Assembly: GCF_918797525.1 (NCBI RefSeq)
Contig: NZ_OU963893.1
Location: forward strand, 744,001-808,000
DNA from: an unidentified bacterial endosymbiont
Lineage (GTDB): Bacteria > Pseudomonadota > Gammaproteobacteria > Enterobacterales > Enterobacteriaceae
DNA length: 64,000 bases
Direction: 5' to 3'
In this document: one piece after another, positions 46,976 to 56,757 of the stretch
How positions within the stretch are numbered: position 1 is the stretch's first letter
Layout of the letters: each line of letters begins with the position of its first letter
Position numbers and translations under genes: made by a program
Notes under the pieces: generated by a model
Told to the model about the DNA's origin: nothing
Seen by the model: the letters and a program-made list of their open reading frames with translations, nothing else
Database searches by the model: none

Positions 46976-47263
46976 TCAGTCCTGGTGCTTTTCTTTTGCT
47001 TTTCTCTGGCGCATCATGCGCGTTCTGTCAATAAATTCATGGGTAATAGGGTCATGATAGCGCGATGGCCAGATCACCCACGGATGCGTTTCGAGCACCC
47101 TTGCGATAATCAATTCACCTTTTGGCCAGGGGCGCGTCAGGGCGTTTGCCAGGGTTGAAGAGCTTAAACCGTTACGGCGCGATTCTGCCGCCAGTGATGT
47201 GCCTTTTTTACGCAATGCCGCAATGATATCTGCGGTGTGCCAGTCGATAAATTTCGTATCCAT
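46976..47263 (-). CDS. sfsB: Ner-like DNA-binding regulator SfsB (Nlp)
   Basis: Small helix-turn-helix protein (95 residues; E. coli 92) resembling phage Mu Ner repressor; in E. coli it was linked to maltose-gene activation. The HTH is at about residues 20-41 (TSLAAESRRNGLSSSTLANA). The start MDTKFIDWH follows an AAGGA ribosome-binding site; ten further upstream codons are unlikely. A perfect palindrome overlaps its promoter and may be its own operator. Confidence 0.93.
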   Translation of the reverse strand: MDTKFIDWHTADIIAALRKKGTSLAAESRRNGLSSSTLANALTRPWPKGELIIARVLETHPWVIWPSRYHDPITHEFIDRTRMMRQRKAKEKHQD

Positions 47264-47319
47264 AAAGCTGTCCTTATGTTCGTATTCACCCACGCCATTT
47301 CTGTGGAAATGACGGTTGT

Positions 47320-47348
47320 ACTATAACCTCTTAGAACATCTGTTCTAA
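47320..47348 (-). promoter_or_regulatory. sfsB promoter with overlapping perfect palindrome
   Basis: On the minus strand TATAGT (47325-47320) makes a -10, and 17 bases upstream TTAGAA (47348-47343) a weak -35. The -35 and spacer are covered by TTAGAACA-GA-TGTTCTAA (47331-47348), with eight-base perfect arms. Such placement suits a repressor operator; SfsB itself is the obvious candidate by analogy with Ner. Neither the promoter nor the operator has been tested here. Confidence 0.5.
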
Positions 47349-47491
47349 AAAGTTCGCGTTACTGGAAGTGATATTCAGAATAAGGAAGGGCTTTATTCAT
47401 ACGGGATGTAAGCCGATGATTTAACGTGATTAGGGAATTTATAAACGCTTATTGGAGCCTCCCCGTGAGGCACGGGGAGAGTAGGATGAGA

Positions 47492-48463
47492 TTAGCGGTC
47501 GCGCTGAACGGCAATGTGGGCAAGACCAATTAATGCTTCGCGCCATGGGCTGTCCGGTATCACCTGAAGGGCTTCAATAGCTTTGTCGGCCTCTTCCTCA
47601 GCACGCTGGCGCGTCCACTCCAGCGATCCGCAGATAGCCATCGTTTCCAGTACAGGTTCAAGAAGATGACGACCATTTCCCTGCTCAATAGCCTCTCGGA
47701 TCATTTTCGCCTGATCGGGTGAACCATTGCGCATGGCATGGAGCAACGGCAGCGTGGGTTTACCTTCGTTCAGATCATCCCCAACGTTTTTACCGAGCGT
47801 TTCACCATCGGCGCTGTAATCCAGAAGATCATCAATCAGCTGGAAAGCGGTGCCAAGATAACGGCCATAGTCCTGCAGACCTTTTTCCTGCGTTGGGGTG
47901 CAGCCCGCCAGAATACCGGAGCACTGCGCTGCAGCCTCAAAAAGACGGGCTGTTTTGCTGTAGATGACGCGCATATAGTTTTCTTCAGTGATGTCCGGAT
48001 CGTTGACGTTCATCAACTGCAGGACTTCGCCTTCAGCGATAACGTTAACGGCCTCTGACATCACCTCCAGCACTTTCAGCGAACCCAGGCTGGTCATCAT
48101 CTGAAATGCGCGGGTATAGATAAAATCCCCCACCAGAACGCTGGCTGCATTACCGAAAGCGGCATTAGCCGTCGCTTTTCCACGACGCATATCTGACTCA
48201 TCCACAACGTCGTCATGAAGTAGCGTTGCGGTGTGAATAAATTCGATCAATGCCGCAATGGAGACGTGGGCATTTCCCTGATAGCCAACGGCCCTGGCGG
48301 CCAGAATGGCAATCATCGGGCGAATGCGTTTGCCGCCGCCGCTGACAATGTAATAGCCCAACTGGTTTATCAGTTGAACGTCAGAGTTGAGTTGCTCCAG
48401 GATTGCTGCATTTACACCCGCCATATCTTGCGCGGTTAACTCGTTGATTTTATCTAAATTCAT
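47492..48463 (-). CDS. ispB: Octaprenyl diphosphate synthase
   Basis: Trans-prenyltransferase (323 residues as in E. coli) making the C40 side chain of ubiquinone and menaquinone. The first aspartate-rich motif is LLHDDVVDESD (about 82-92), the second QLIDDLLDYSADG (about 207-219). The start MNLDKINELTAQDM is preferred over an upstream in-frame Met. It is divergent from rplU. Confidence 0.97.
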   Translation of the reverse strand: MNLDKINELTAQDMAGVNAAILEQLNSDVQLINQLGYYIVSGGGKRIRPMIAILAARAVGYQGNAHVSIAALIEFIHTATLLHDDVVDESDMRRGKATANAAFGNAASVLVGDFIYTRAFQMMTSLGSLKVLEVMSEAVNVIAEGEVLQLMNVNDPDITEENYMRVIYSKTARLFEAAAQCSGILAGCTPTQEKGLQDYGRYLGTAFQLIDDLLDYSADGETLGKNVGDDLNEGKPTLPLLHAMRNGSPDQAKMIREAIEQGNGRHLLEPVLETMAICGSLEWTRQRAEEEADKAIEALQVIPDSPWREALIGLAHIAVQRDR

Positions 48464-48621
48464 CGCAAAAGCCGGGCTTTTCATCCTGTTGATCCCATTT
48501 ACAATGGGGTTACGAAGGGTTTCGGTTTATTAATAATAGCGCTGATTGTACTGAAAAAACGGCGCAGATAAACGTTACCGTACGCGTTGTGTTTTTTTTC
48601 TTCATGTATTGACGGTAGCAC

Positions 48622-48650
48622 TTGTCAAAGGCTCGCGTTTTGCGTAATAT
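48622..48650 (+). promoter_or_regulatory. rplU promoter, sigma-70 type
   Basis: TTGTCA (48622-48627), a 17-bp spacer and TAATAT (48645-48650), followed by a G/C-rich start region typical of stringently controlled genes. It lies about 70 bp before the rplU ATG. Confidence 0.75.
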
Positions 48651-48666
48651 TCGCGCCCTATTGTGA

Positions 48667-49032
<366 letters not shown>

Positions 49033-49051
49033 GACCTGAGGAGAGATTTAA

Positions 49052-49309
<258 letters not shown>

Positions 49310-49333
49310 GGTGTTCTCGGTCCGGTAACGGAT

Positions 49334-49364
49334 TAAAGCCCCGCAACCTGTTGCGGGGCTTTTT
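49334..49364 (+). terminator. Terminator after rpmA
   Basis: AAAGCCCCGCAAC-CT-GTTGCGGGGCTTTTT: a strong stem and T-tract. It probably permits partial readthrough into yhbE-obgE. Confidence 0.93.
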
Positions 49365-49404
49365 ACATTGGAAACCCGGCAATTTTTTCTGTAGGGAAAC
49401 GGGC

Positions 49405-50373
49405 ATGAAGCAGCAGGCCGGCATTGGTATTCTTTTGGCGCTCACGACCGCAATGTGCTGGGGTGCGCTGCCAATTGCAATGAAGCAGGTACTGGAAGTG
49501 ATGGAGCCGCCTACGGTGGTGTTTTATCGCTTTCTGATGGCAAGTATTGGCCTTGGCGCCATTCTCGCTGTTAAAGGTAAGCTTCCACCGCTGCGCCTCT
49601 TCCGTAAACCGCGATGGTTAATATTGTTGGCAATCGCGACAGGAGGGTTGTTCGGTAACTTTATTCTGTTCAGCTCTTCACTGCAGTATCTTAGCCCTAC
49701 GGCGTCGCAGGTGATTGGTCAACTTTCCCCGGTTGGCATGATGGTCGCCAGCGTCTTTATCCTCAAAGAGAAGATGCGTGGGACGCAAATTGTCGGGGCG
49801 AGCATGCTGATTTTCGGTCTGGTGATGTTCTTTAACACCAGCCTGATTGAAATTTTTACCCGCCTGACGGATTACACCTGGGGTGTGATTTTCGGCGTGG
49901 GGGCTGCAACGGTCTGGGTGAGTTATGGCGTCGCGCAAAAGGTGTTATTGCGTCGTCTGGCCTCACAGCAGATCCTCCTTTTATTGTACACTTTGTGTAC
50001 AATGGCATTATTGCCATTAGCCAGGCCAGGTGTGATTACCCAGCTCAGCGACTGGCAACTGGCGTGCCTCATTTTTTGTGGGCTTAACACGCTGATCGGT
50101 TATGGCGCGCTGGCCGAAGCAATGGCGCGCTGGCAAGCAGCGCAGGTGAGCGCGTTAATCACGCTGACTCCGCTGTTCACGCTGTTATTTTCAGATTTGT
50201 TATCAATGGCCTGGCCCGATGTCTTCGTCAAGCCGATGCTCAACCTGTTGGGCTATCTCGGTGCGTTTGTCCTAGTTGCGGGTGCGATGTATTCCGCCAT
50301 TGGTCATCGTCTCTGGGGGCGTTGGCGCAAAAATGAAGCGGTAGTAGTGGAAGTCACCCGCTCAGGCGAATGA
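49405..50373 (+). CDS. yhbE: EamA-family transporter YhbE
   Basis: Drug/metabolite-transporter superfamily membrane protein (322 residues) with two EamA repeats and about ten helices; the substrate is unknown. The start MKQQAGIGILLALTTAMCWG matches E. coli, preceded by GGGAAACGGGC; 18 upstream codons are unsupported. It lies 15 bp before obgE, the conserved rplU-rpmA-yhbE-obgE order. Confidence 0.94.
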   Translation: MKQQAGIGILLALTTAMCWGALPIAMKQVLEVMEPPTVVFYRFLMASIGLGAILAVKGKLPPLRLFRKPRWLILLAIATGGLFGNFILFSSSLQYLSPTASQVIGQLSPVGMMVASVFILKEKMRGTQIVGASMLIFGLVMFFNTSLIEIFTRLTDYTWGVIFGVGAATVWVSYGVAQKVLLRRLASQQILLLLYTLCTMALLPLARPGVITQLSDWQLACLIFCGLNTLIGYGALAEAMARWQAAQVSALITLTPLFTLLFSDLLSMAWPDVFVKPMLNLLGYLGAFVLVAGAMYSAIGHRLWGRWRKNEAVVVEVTRSGE

Positions 50374-51561
<1,188 letters not shown>

Positions 51562-51571
51562 TGCCCGCAAT

Positions 51572-51598
51572 GAGCCCCTGTGAAGGGGCTTTTTTTTA
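51572..51598 (+). terminator. Terminator after obgE
   Basis: AGCCCC-TGTGA-GGGGCTTTTTTTT: a strong stem and T-tract between the converging obgE and pmrB. Confidence 0.92.
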
Positions 51599-52639
51599 AC
51601 TTAGCCTTGAAGGTAACCAGCAACTGGCAATTAAACCGCCGGCGGCACCATTCTCAAGCGTTAACTCGCCGTGGTGTAGCTGGACGATACGTTGCACAAT
51701 GCTTAATCCCAGCCCGCTGCCGCCGTAGCGCTGGTCCAGACGGTGGAAAGGTTCGATGATGGACTGACGATGTGCTTCGGCTATACCCGGACCCTGGTCA
51801 AGAACGCATACCCGGGTGCCACCCTCCTGCGCGGTTAACGTTATCTCGATAGTCGTCCCGGAGGGGCTATAGCGGACCGCATTTTCCAGCAGGTTCCTCA
51901 GCATCAGGCGCAACAATACCGCGTCTCCCTGGACCGTTAGCGAGCTTTGCGGCGGCCATATTACGCTGTGATCTTTGAATTCGTGTTCAAGGCCGAGCGG
52001 AACAATAATATTTTCGGTCCAGTACACCGTATCATAGTGCCCACTCGCCATCGCCTGGCTGGCACGCGCCAGCATCAGTAGCTGTTCGACGGTGTGCATC
52101 AGTTGATCGATACGGCTTACCAGCGCAGTCGCCTGGGGCGTGCCCGACAGCGCCATTAATTCCAGATGCAGTCTGATCCCGGCAAGAGGCGTTCGCAGTT
52201 CGTGCGCAGCATCTGCCGTAAAGAGACGCTCCTGCTTAATGGTGTGATCCAGACGCGCCAGCAACTGGTTGAGGGATGTTGTTACAGCTCTAATCTCTTC
52301 CATGTCGGAATACATCGGAAGCGGGGAGAGGTTATCCGCTGAACGGTTAGCCAGGCTGGCGCGCAGTTGATTCAGTGGTCGGGTTATCCAGGTGACCGCC
52401 CAGAATGAGAAAAGCAAAGTAAAACCCACCATCACCAGGGAAGGCACCAGCAGCGAGGCAATGGCTTCGCGAATCTCTTTCTCAACATGGCTGTTACGGG
52501 ATTTGGCAGACAGCGTTTCACTGACCAGAAAACCAATCTGCTCCCGGCTTTCATGCCAAAGCCAGACCACGCTTATCAATTGAAAAAAAAGAAGAATAAC
52601 TGCCAGCAAAACCATCAATCGCCGGCGCATGCTATTCAT
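51596..52639 (-). CDS. pmrB: PmrB/BasS-like sensor histidine kinase
   Basis: Inner-membrane kinase (347 residues) of a PmrAB-type system, which in relatives senses Fe3+, mild acid or peptides and controls lipid A modification and polymyxin resistance. It has TM1 at about 9-29, a very short periplasmic loop (30-62) containing an ExxE motif (EIRE, 55-58) like the iron-binding motifs of PmrB, and TM2 at about 63-85. A HAMP segment follows, then the phospho-acceptor His146 (ADAAHELRTP) and N/G boxes (LLENAVRYSP, GGSGLGLSI). The start overlaps the pmrA stop by four bases. The identity as PmrB is by overall similarity; a paralogue is possible. Confidence 0.75.
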   Translation of the reverse strand: MNSMRRRLMVLLAVILLFFQLISVVWLWHESREQIGFLVSETLSAKSRNSHVEKEIREAIASLLVPSLVMVGFTLLFSFWAVTWITRPLNQLRASLANRSADNLSPLPMYSDMEEIRAVTTSLNQLLARLDHTIKQERLFTADAAHELRTPLAGIRLHLELMALSGTPQATALVSRIDQLMHTVEQLLMLARASQAMASGHYDTVYWTENIIVPLGLEHEFKDHSVIWPPQSSLTVQGDAVLLRLMLRNLLENAVRYSPSGTTIEITLTAQEGGTRVCVLDQGPGIAEAHRQSIIEPFHRLDQRYGGSGLGLSIVQRIVQLHHGELTLENGAAGGLIASCWLPSRLS

Positions 52640-53298
52640 TTATGACTCTCCAGACGATAGCCAACGCCACGGACGGTTTTAATCCGATCTTTGCCGAGCT
52701 TACGACGCAGATTATGAATATGGACTTCAAGAGTATTGGACCCCGGATCGTCCTGCCAGGAGTAGATATCCTGTTGCAGCGTTTCACGGTGTACCGTTTG
52801 TCCGCTGCGCATAATCAGGCGCGTAAGCAGGGCGAACTCTTTTGGCGTCACCTCGACAGGCTGACACTGGCGCAGAACCTGTTGAGTTTGCAAATTGAGG
52901 GTAATATCGCCGTCACTCAGTAGGTTATCACTGTGTCCCTGATAGCGACGGATCAGGGCGCGGACGCGTGCCTTAAGCTCGGCCAGGGCAAAGGGCTTCA
53001 CCATATAATCATCCGCGCCGGAATCCAGGCCGTTGATTCGATCTTCGATGGCATCGCGGGCCGTGAGGATCAACACCGGATTAGCAATGCTACGGCGTCG
53101 CCACTGGCTCAGTAGCGTCGCGCCGTCTTTGTCCGGTAGGCCTAAATCAAGGATAACCAGGCTGTATTCACCACGTTGAATGAGCGCATCAGCTTCGGCC
53201 GCCGTGGCGGCGCAGTCGAGGGCATAGCCTTCATTGGTCAACGCCAGCGCGAGTCCTTCCTGCAATAACAAATCGTCTTCAACTATGAGTAGTTTCAT
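52636..53298 (-). CDS. pmrA: PmrA/BasR-like response regulator
   Basis: OmpR-family regulator (220 residues), clearly similar to E. coli BasR. The receiver domain carries the acidic pair Glu7-Asp8-Asp9, the phospho-acceptor Asp51 (LVILDLGLPD) and a conserved Lys in MVKPFALAEL. The winged-helix domain (about 125-215) ends TNTLEVHIHNLR-like (GSNTLEVHIHNLRRKLGK) and GVGYRLE. It starts two bases after the dacB stop, so it is likely cotranscribed with dacB, unlike the eptA-basRS arrangement in E. coli. Confidence 0.78.
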   Translation of the reverse strand: MKLLIVEDDLLLQEGLALALTNEGYALDCAATAAEADALIQRGEYSLVILDLGLPDKDGATLLSQWRRRSIANPVLILTARDAIEDRINGLDSGADDYMVKPFALAELKARVRALIRRYQGHSDNLLSDGDITLNLQTQQVLRQCQPVEVTPKEFALLTRLIMRSGQTVHRETLQQDIYSWQDDPGSNTLEVHIHNLRRKLGKDRIKTVRGVGYRLESHK

Positions 53299-53300
53299 CG

Positions 53301-54734
53301 CTAGTTATTCTGGTAGATGTCCTTATAAAGCCTGCTTTCGAAACGCACCAGCGGGATACGGCGGTTGCGCTGGTCGGCCGGTTCGACGGCATAGCCGGAT
53401 AGATACTGCACGAAGGCCATGCGTTGTCCGCTAGCTGTAGTGATAAAGCCAGCAAGGTTGTAAACCCCCTGCAGTGAGCCTGTTTTGGCTGAAACTTTAC
53501 CATCTACCCCAGCCGCGTGAAGCCCGGCTCGGTACTGTAGTGAACCGTCGTGCCCTGCCAGGGGTAGCATCGAAATAAAGTTTAGCTCAGTGTCGTGTTG
53601 GGCAATGTACTGAAGGACTTGCATCATGGTGGCGGGGGAGATCAAATTATGTCGCGAGAGCCCGGAGCCATCGACGGCAATGGTGTTACCCAGATCAATT
53701 CCCGCCTGCTGGCGCAGGATCTGCCGAACCGCGTCTGAACCGGCGCGCCAGGTGCCAGGTACGCCGAAGCGAGCGTGACCAATCATACGGAACACCGTAT
53801 CGGCAATCATGTTGTCCGATTTTTTCAGCATAATCCTAAGCAGATCGTGCAGCGGTGCGGACTGCTTGCTGGCAATGACGGTGCCAGGCTGATTGACCTG
53901 CGTCTGACGGAGCAGGGTTCCGGTATAGGTGATCCCCGCCTGCTTCAGTTCATTTTTCACAATGGCAGCCGCGTAGCCCGCCCCGTCCTGAATCGCGAAG
54001 GCCAGCGGCAGCGGATCGGCACGCTGCGTCAGACAGCCTGTAAGCGTAAAGCGGTTGAGATCGCCTGGTACCACGTCCAGCTCGCAATATTGCGCGTCCG
54101 GCGAGCCTTTTGCCAGGGTTCGGACCTGGCTAAACATCGTCACCGGGTAGTAGGAGGCCACGCGAATAAACGCAAAATCGTCTGGTTTGGCTGCGCTGTA
54201 AAGCGAAACAGAAAAGCAGTTGCGATCAACAATCGCGGCGGCAGGTGGAGCACTAAAGCACTGCGTCATGTCGTTCCATGGCCAGCCAGGCGCCTTATCA
54301 TGGCTGGCGAAGACCGAGGTGTCGATCAACACGTTGCCATTAATTTTTTGCACGCCAGATTTTTTCAGCACCGCCACCATGTTGCGAATATCCTGGCGCT
54401 TGAAGGTGGGATCTCCCCCGAAACGGGCAATAAGGTCACCTTTCAGTTCGCCGCCGTCGACGTTTCCTTTCGTCTCCAGCGTGGTGGTGAAACGAAAGTC
54501 AGGGCCAAGCTGGAGCAGAGCCGCAAGCGCAGTGATCACCTTCAGGGTACTGGCAGGCAGCGCCATTTGTTGACTGTGATAGTCAATATCGGGTGTCTGC
54601 GCCCCAACCTTCTGCACCATCAGTGCAAGGTTAGCTCCCGCGGGGAGTTGATTAATGTACTCATCAACGTTCGACGCCTGGACGCTGAACGTTATACTGG
54701 TAGTCAATCCGATGATAAATCTGGAAAATCGCAT
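53301..54734 (-). CDS. dacB: D-alanyl-D-alanine carboxypeptidase/endopeptidase PBP4
   Basis: Periplasmic class C penicillin-binding protein (477 residues as in E. coli) that trims and cleaves peptidoglycan cross-links. A signal peptide spans about 1-20 (ending VQA). Active-site motifs: SxxK in PASTLKVI (Ser62, Lys65), SDN in KKSDNMIAD (about 306) and KTG in SAKTGSLQG (about 417). Divergent from greA, and followed without a gap by pmrA-pmrB. Confidence 0.97.
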   Translation of the reverse strand: MRFSRFIIGLTTSITFSVQASNVDEYINQLPAGANLALMVQKVGAQTPDIDYHSQQMALPASTLKVITALAALLQLGPDFRFTTTLETKGNVDGGELKGDLIARFGGDPTFKRQDIRNMVAVLKKSGVQKINGNVLIDTSVFASHDKAPGWPWNDMTQCFSAPPAAAIVDRNCFSVSLYSAAKPDDFAFIRVASYYPVTMFSQVRTLAKGSPDAQYCELDVVPGDLNRFTLTGCLTQRADPLPLAFAIQDGAGYAAAIVKNELKQAGITYTGTLLRQTQVNQPGTVIASKQSAPLHDLLRIMLKKSDNMIADTVFRMIGHARFGVPGTWRAGSDAVRQILRQQAGIDLGNTIAVDGSGLSRHNLISPATMMQVLQYIAQHDTELNFISMLPLAGHDGSLQYRAGLHAAGVDGKVSAKTGSLQGVYNLAGFITTASGQRMAFVQYLSGYAVEPADQRNRRIPLVRFESRLYKDIYQNN

Positions 54735-54853
54735 AATCTCGCGCTAACAACCCGAAAACAAACCGTCATACTACGGTGCATAGCACTGCAAAGTAAACGA
54801 TGACCCATAGTGAACTTCGCGGTAAAATGCATATCAAATTGAAAATTGCTGCT

Positions 54854-54894
54854 GACCTGGGGCGTTGCCCCCGGGTCGGTTTTCTTTTTGCTTC
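54854..54894 (+). ncRNA. greA leader terminator, GraL-type region
   Basis: In the dacB-greA gap, GACCTGGGGC-GTT-GCCCCCGGGTC followed by a T-rich tract makes a strong terminator upstream of greA. In E. coli the greA leader terminates early to give the GraL short RNAs; the position and structure match. Only the hairpin is directly visible, and the 5' end is not determined. Confidence 0.65.
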
Positions 54895-54980
54895 TGGCCC
54901 GCCCATGGCCGACGTTCATGGGGGCAGGGGCCGGGGCAGGTAACGCTGCTCCCAACAGGAATGTTTAAGAGGTATAACAA

Positions 54981-55457
54981 ATGCAAGCTATTCCGATGAC
55001 CTTACGTGGTGCCGAGAAACTGCGTGAAGAGCTGGATTTCCTGAAATCCGTTCGTCGCCCTGAAATTATCGCCGCTATCGCGGATGCACGTGAGCATGGC
55101 GACCTGAAAGAGAACGCTGAATACCACGCCGCGCGTGAGCAGCAGGGCTTCTGTGAAGGGCGTATCAAAGATATTGAAGCGAAACTGTCCAATGCGCAGG
55201 TAATCGATATCACCAAAATGCCAAACAACGGTCGCGTTATCTTTGGTTCGACCGTGAGCGTGCTGAATCTGGACAACGACGAAGAGCAGCAGTATCGCAT
55301 CGTCGGTGACGATGAAGCTGACTTCAAGCAGAACCTGATTTCGGTGAACTCCCCAATTGCTCGCGGGTTGATTGGCAAAGAGCAGGACGATGTTGTCACC
55401 ATTCGTACGCCAGGCGGCGAGGTGGAATACGAAATTATTAAGGTTGATTACCTGTAA
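54981..55457 (+). CDS. greA: Transcription elongation factor GreA
   Basis: Secondary-channel factor (158 residues as in E. coli) that stimulates transcript cleavage by stalled RNA polymerase. An N-terminal coiled coil (about 1-75) carries the acidic tip Asp41/Glu44 in [12 protein letters not shown], followed by an FKBP-like C-terminal domain (about 80-158). The upstream leader carries a terminator, so readthrough controls its expression. Confidence 0.98.
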   Translation: MQAIPMTLRGAEKLREELDFLKSVRRPEIIAAIADAREHGDLKENAEYHAAREQQGFCEGRIKDIEAKLSNAQVIDITKMPNNGRVIFGSTVSVLNLDNDEEQQYRIVGDDEADFKQNLISVNSPIARGLIGKEQDDVVTIRTPGGEVEYEIIKVDYL

Positions 55458-55498
55458 TTCGCATCTGCACCGGGATGTTGATACATTGTAAAGAAAGG

Positions 55499-55525
55499 AA
55501 AAAGGCCGCATAGCGGCCTTTTATC
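55499..55525 (+). terminator. Terminator after greA
   Basis: AAAAAGGCCGC-ATA-GCGGCCTTTT: a stem with flanking A and T runs, usable in both directions with the converging yhbY. Confidence 0.88.
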
Positions 55526-55608
55526 AACTCAAGGAGCGTGGCATTTTGCTCACCTGCTGACAGAAATCCCTCGTTTTACACAGAAAATGTGTTTAATTGA
55601 GGATATCC

Positions 55609-55902
55609 TTAGCGTGGCAGCGAGATTTTACGCTCTTTAGATGGGCGATAGAGCACCAGCGTTTTACCGATGACCTGTACATTACAGGCGCCGGTTTCGC
55701 GTACGATGGCTTCCACGATCAGGTTCTTCGTGTCTCTGTCTTCAGAGGCGATTTTCACCTTGATCAGCTCGTGGTGTTCCAGCGCTTGTTCAATCTCGGC
55801 AAGCACCCCTTCGGTCAAACCATTGTTGCCAAGCATGACTACAGGCTTGAGCGGATGTGCCAGACCTTTAAGGTGCTGTTTTTGTTTAGTACTCAGATTC
55901 AT
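55609..55902 (-). CDS. yhbY: Ribosome-associated CRM-domain protein YhbY
   Basis: RNA-binding CRM/YhbY-fold protein (97 residues as in E. coli) associated with pre-50S particles. The start MNLSTKQKQHLKGLAH is 13 codons inside a longer frame; the GxxG-type loop is in MLGNNGLTEGVL. It is divergent from rlmE, which modifies 23S rRNA, so the pair may share a promoter region. Confidence 0.96.
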   Translation of the reverse strand: MNLSTKQKQHLKGLAHPLKPVVMLGNNGLTEGVLAEIEQALEHHELIKVKIASEDRDTKNLIVEAIVRETGACNVQVIGKTLVLYRPSKERKISLPR

Positions 55903-56028
55903 CGTATATTTTTGCTTACGTTGGGATTGAAAACGGTTCATTCTACCGCCATCTTCCTAATATCGCCAAATAGCTGCGTAGAAATTTACGTCACAGGCAA
56001 GCAACGATGACCAGGACGGAAATGTTAA

Positions 56029-56655
56029 ATGACAGGTAAAAAGCGTTCTGCCAGCTCCAGCCGCTGGCTTCAGGAACACTTTAGCGATAAATATGTTCTT
56101 CAGGCGCAGAAAAAGGGGTTGCGATCCCGCGCCTGGTTTAAACTTGATGAAATACAGCAAAGTGACAAACTTTTTAAGCCGGGGATGACCGTTGTCGACC
56201 TCGGTGCAGCGCCAGGGGGATGGTCCCAGTATGCGGTAACGCAGATCGGCGGAACGGGCCGAATCATCGCATGCGATCTTTTACCAATGGATCCTATCGT
56301 TGGTGTGGACTTCCTTCAGGGCGACTTTCGTGATGAATTAGTGCTGAAAGCATTACTTGATCGTGTAGGTGACAGTAAGGTCCAGGTTGTCATGTCTGAT
56401 ATGGCGCCAAATATGTGCGGAACACCGGCGGTGGATATTCCCCGTGCCATGTATCTGGTGGAGCTAGCGTTAGAAATGTCTCGTGATGTTCTGGCGCCTG
56501 GTGGTAGTTTTGTTGTGAAGGTGTTTCAGGGCGAAGGTTTCGAGGAGTATCTTAAGGAAATTCGCTCCCTGTTTGCGAAGGTCAAAGTTCGTAAGCCGGA
56601 CTCTTCCCGGGCCCGTTCCCGAGAAGTGTATATTGTTGCGACCGGGCGAAAATGA
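56029..56655 (+). CDS. rlmE: 23S rRNA U2552 2'-O-methyltransferase
   Basis: FtsJ/RrmJ methyltransferase (208 residues; E. coli 209) acting late in 50S assembly. The SAM site is [13 protein letters not shown] (about 58-70). The catalytic K-D-K-E set is represented by the lysine near residue 38, Asp124 (VMSDMAPN) and Lys164 (VVKVFQG). It lies 102 bp upstream of ftsH, the conserved heat-shock pair. Confidence 0.97.
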   Translation: MTGKKRSASSSRWLQEHFSDKYVLQAQKKGLRSRAWFKLDEIQQSDKLFKPGMTVVDLGAAPGGWSQYAVTQIGGTGRIIACDLLPMDPIVGVDFLQGDFRDELVLKALLDRVGDSKVQVVMSDMAPNMCGTPAVDIPRAMYLVELALEMSRDVLAPGGSFVVKVFQGEGFEEYLKEIRSLFAKVKVRKPDSSRARSREVYIVATGRK

Positions 56656-56757
56656 TAACCGGTAGATTTCAGATGAAAGTTTGAATGAAACTGGATATAG
56701 AGTATCCTGACGCTGTTTTTAACACAGTTGTAATGTGAGGTTAATCCCTTGAGTGAC

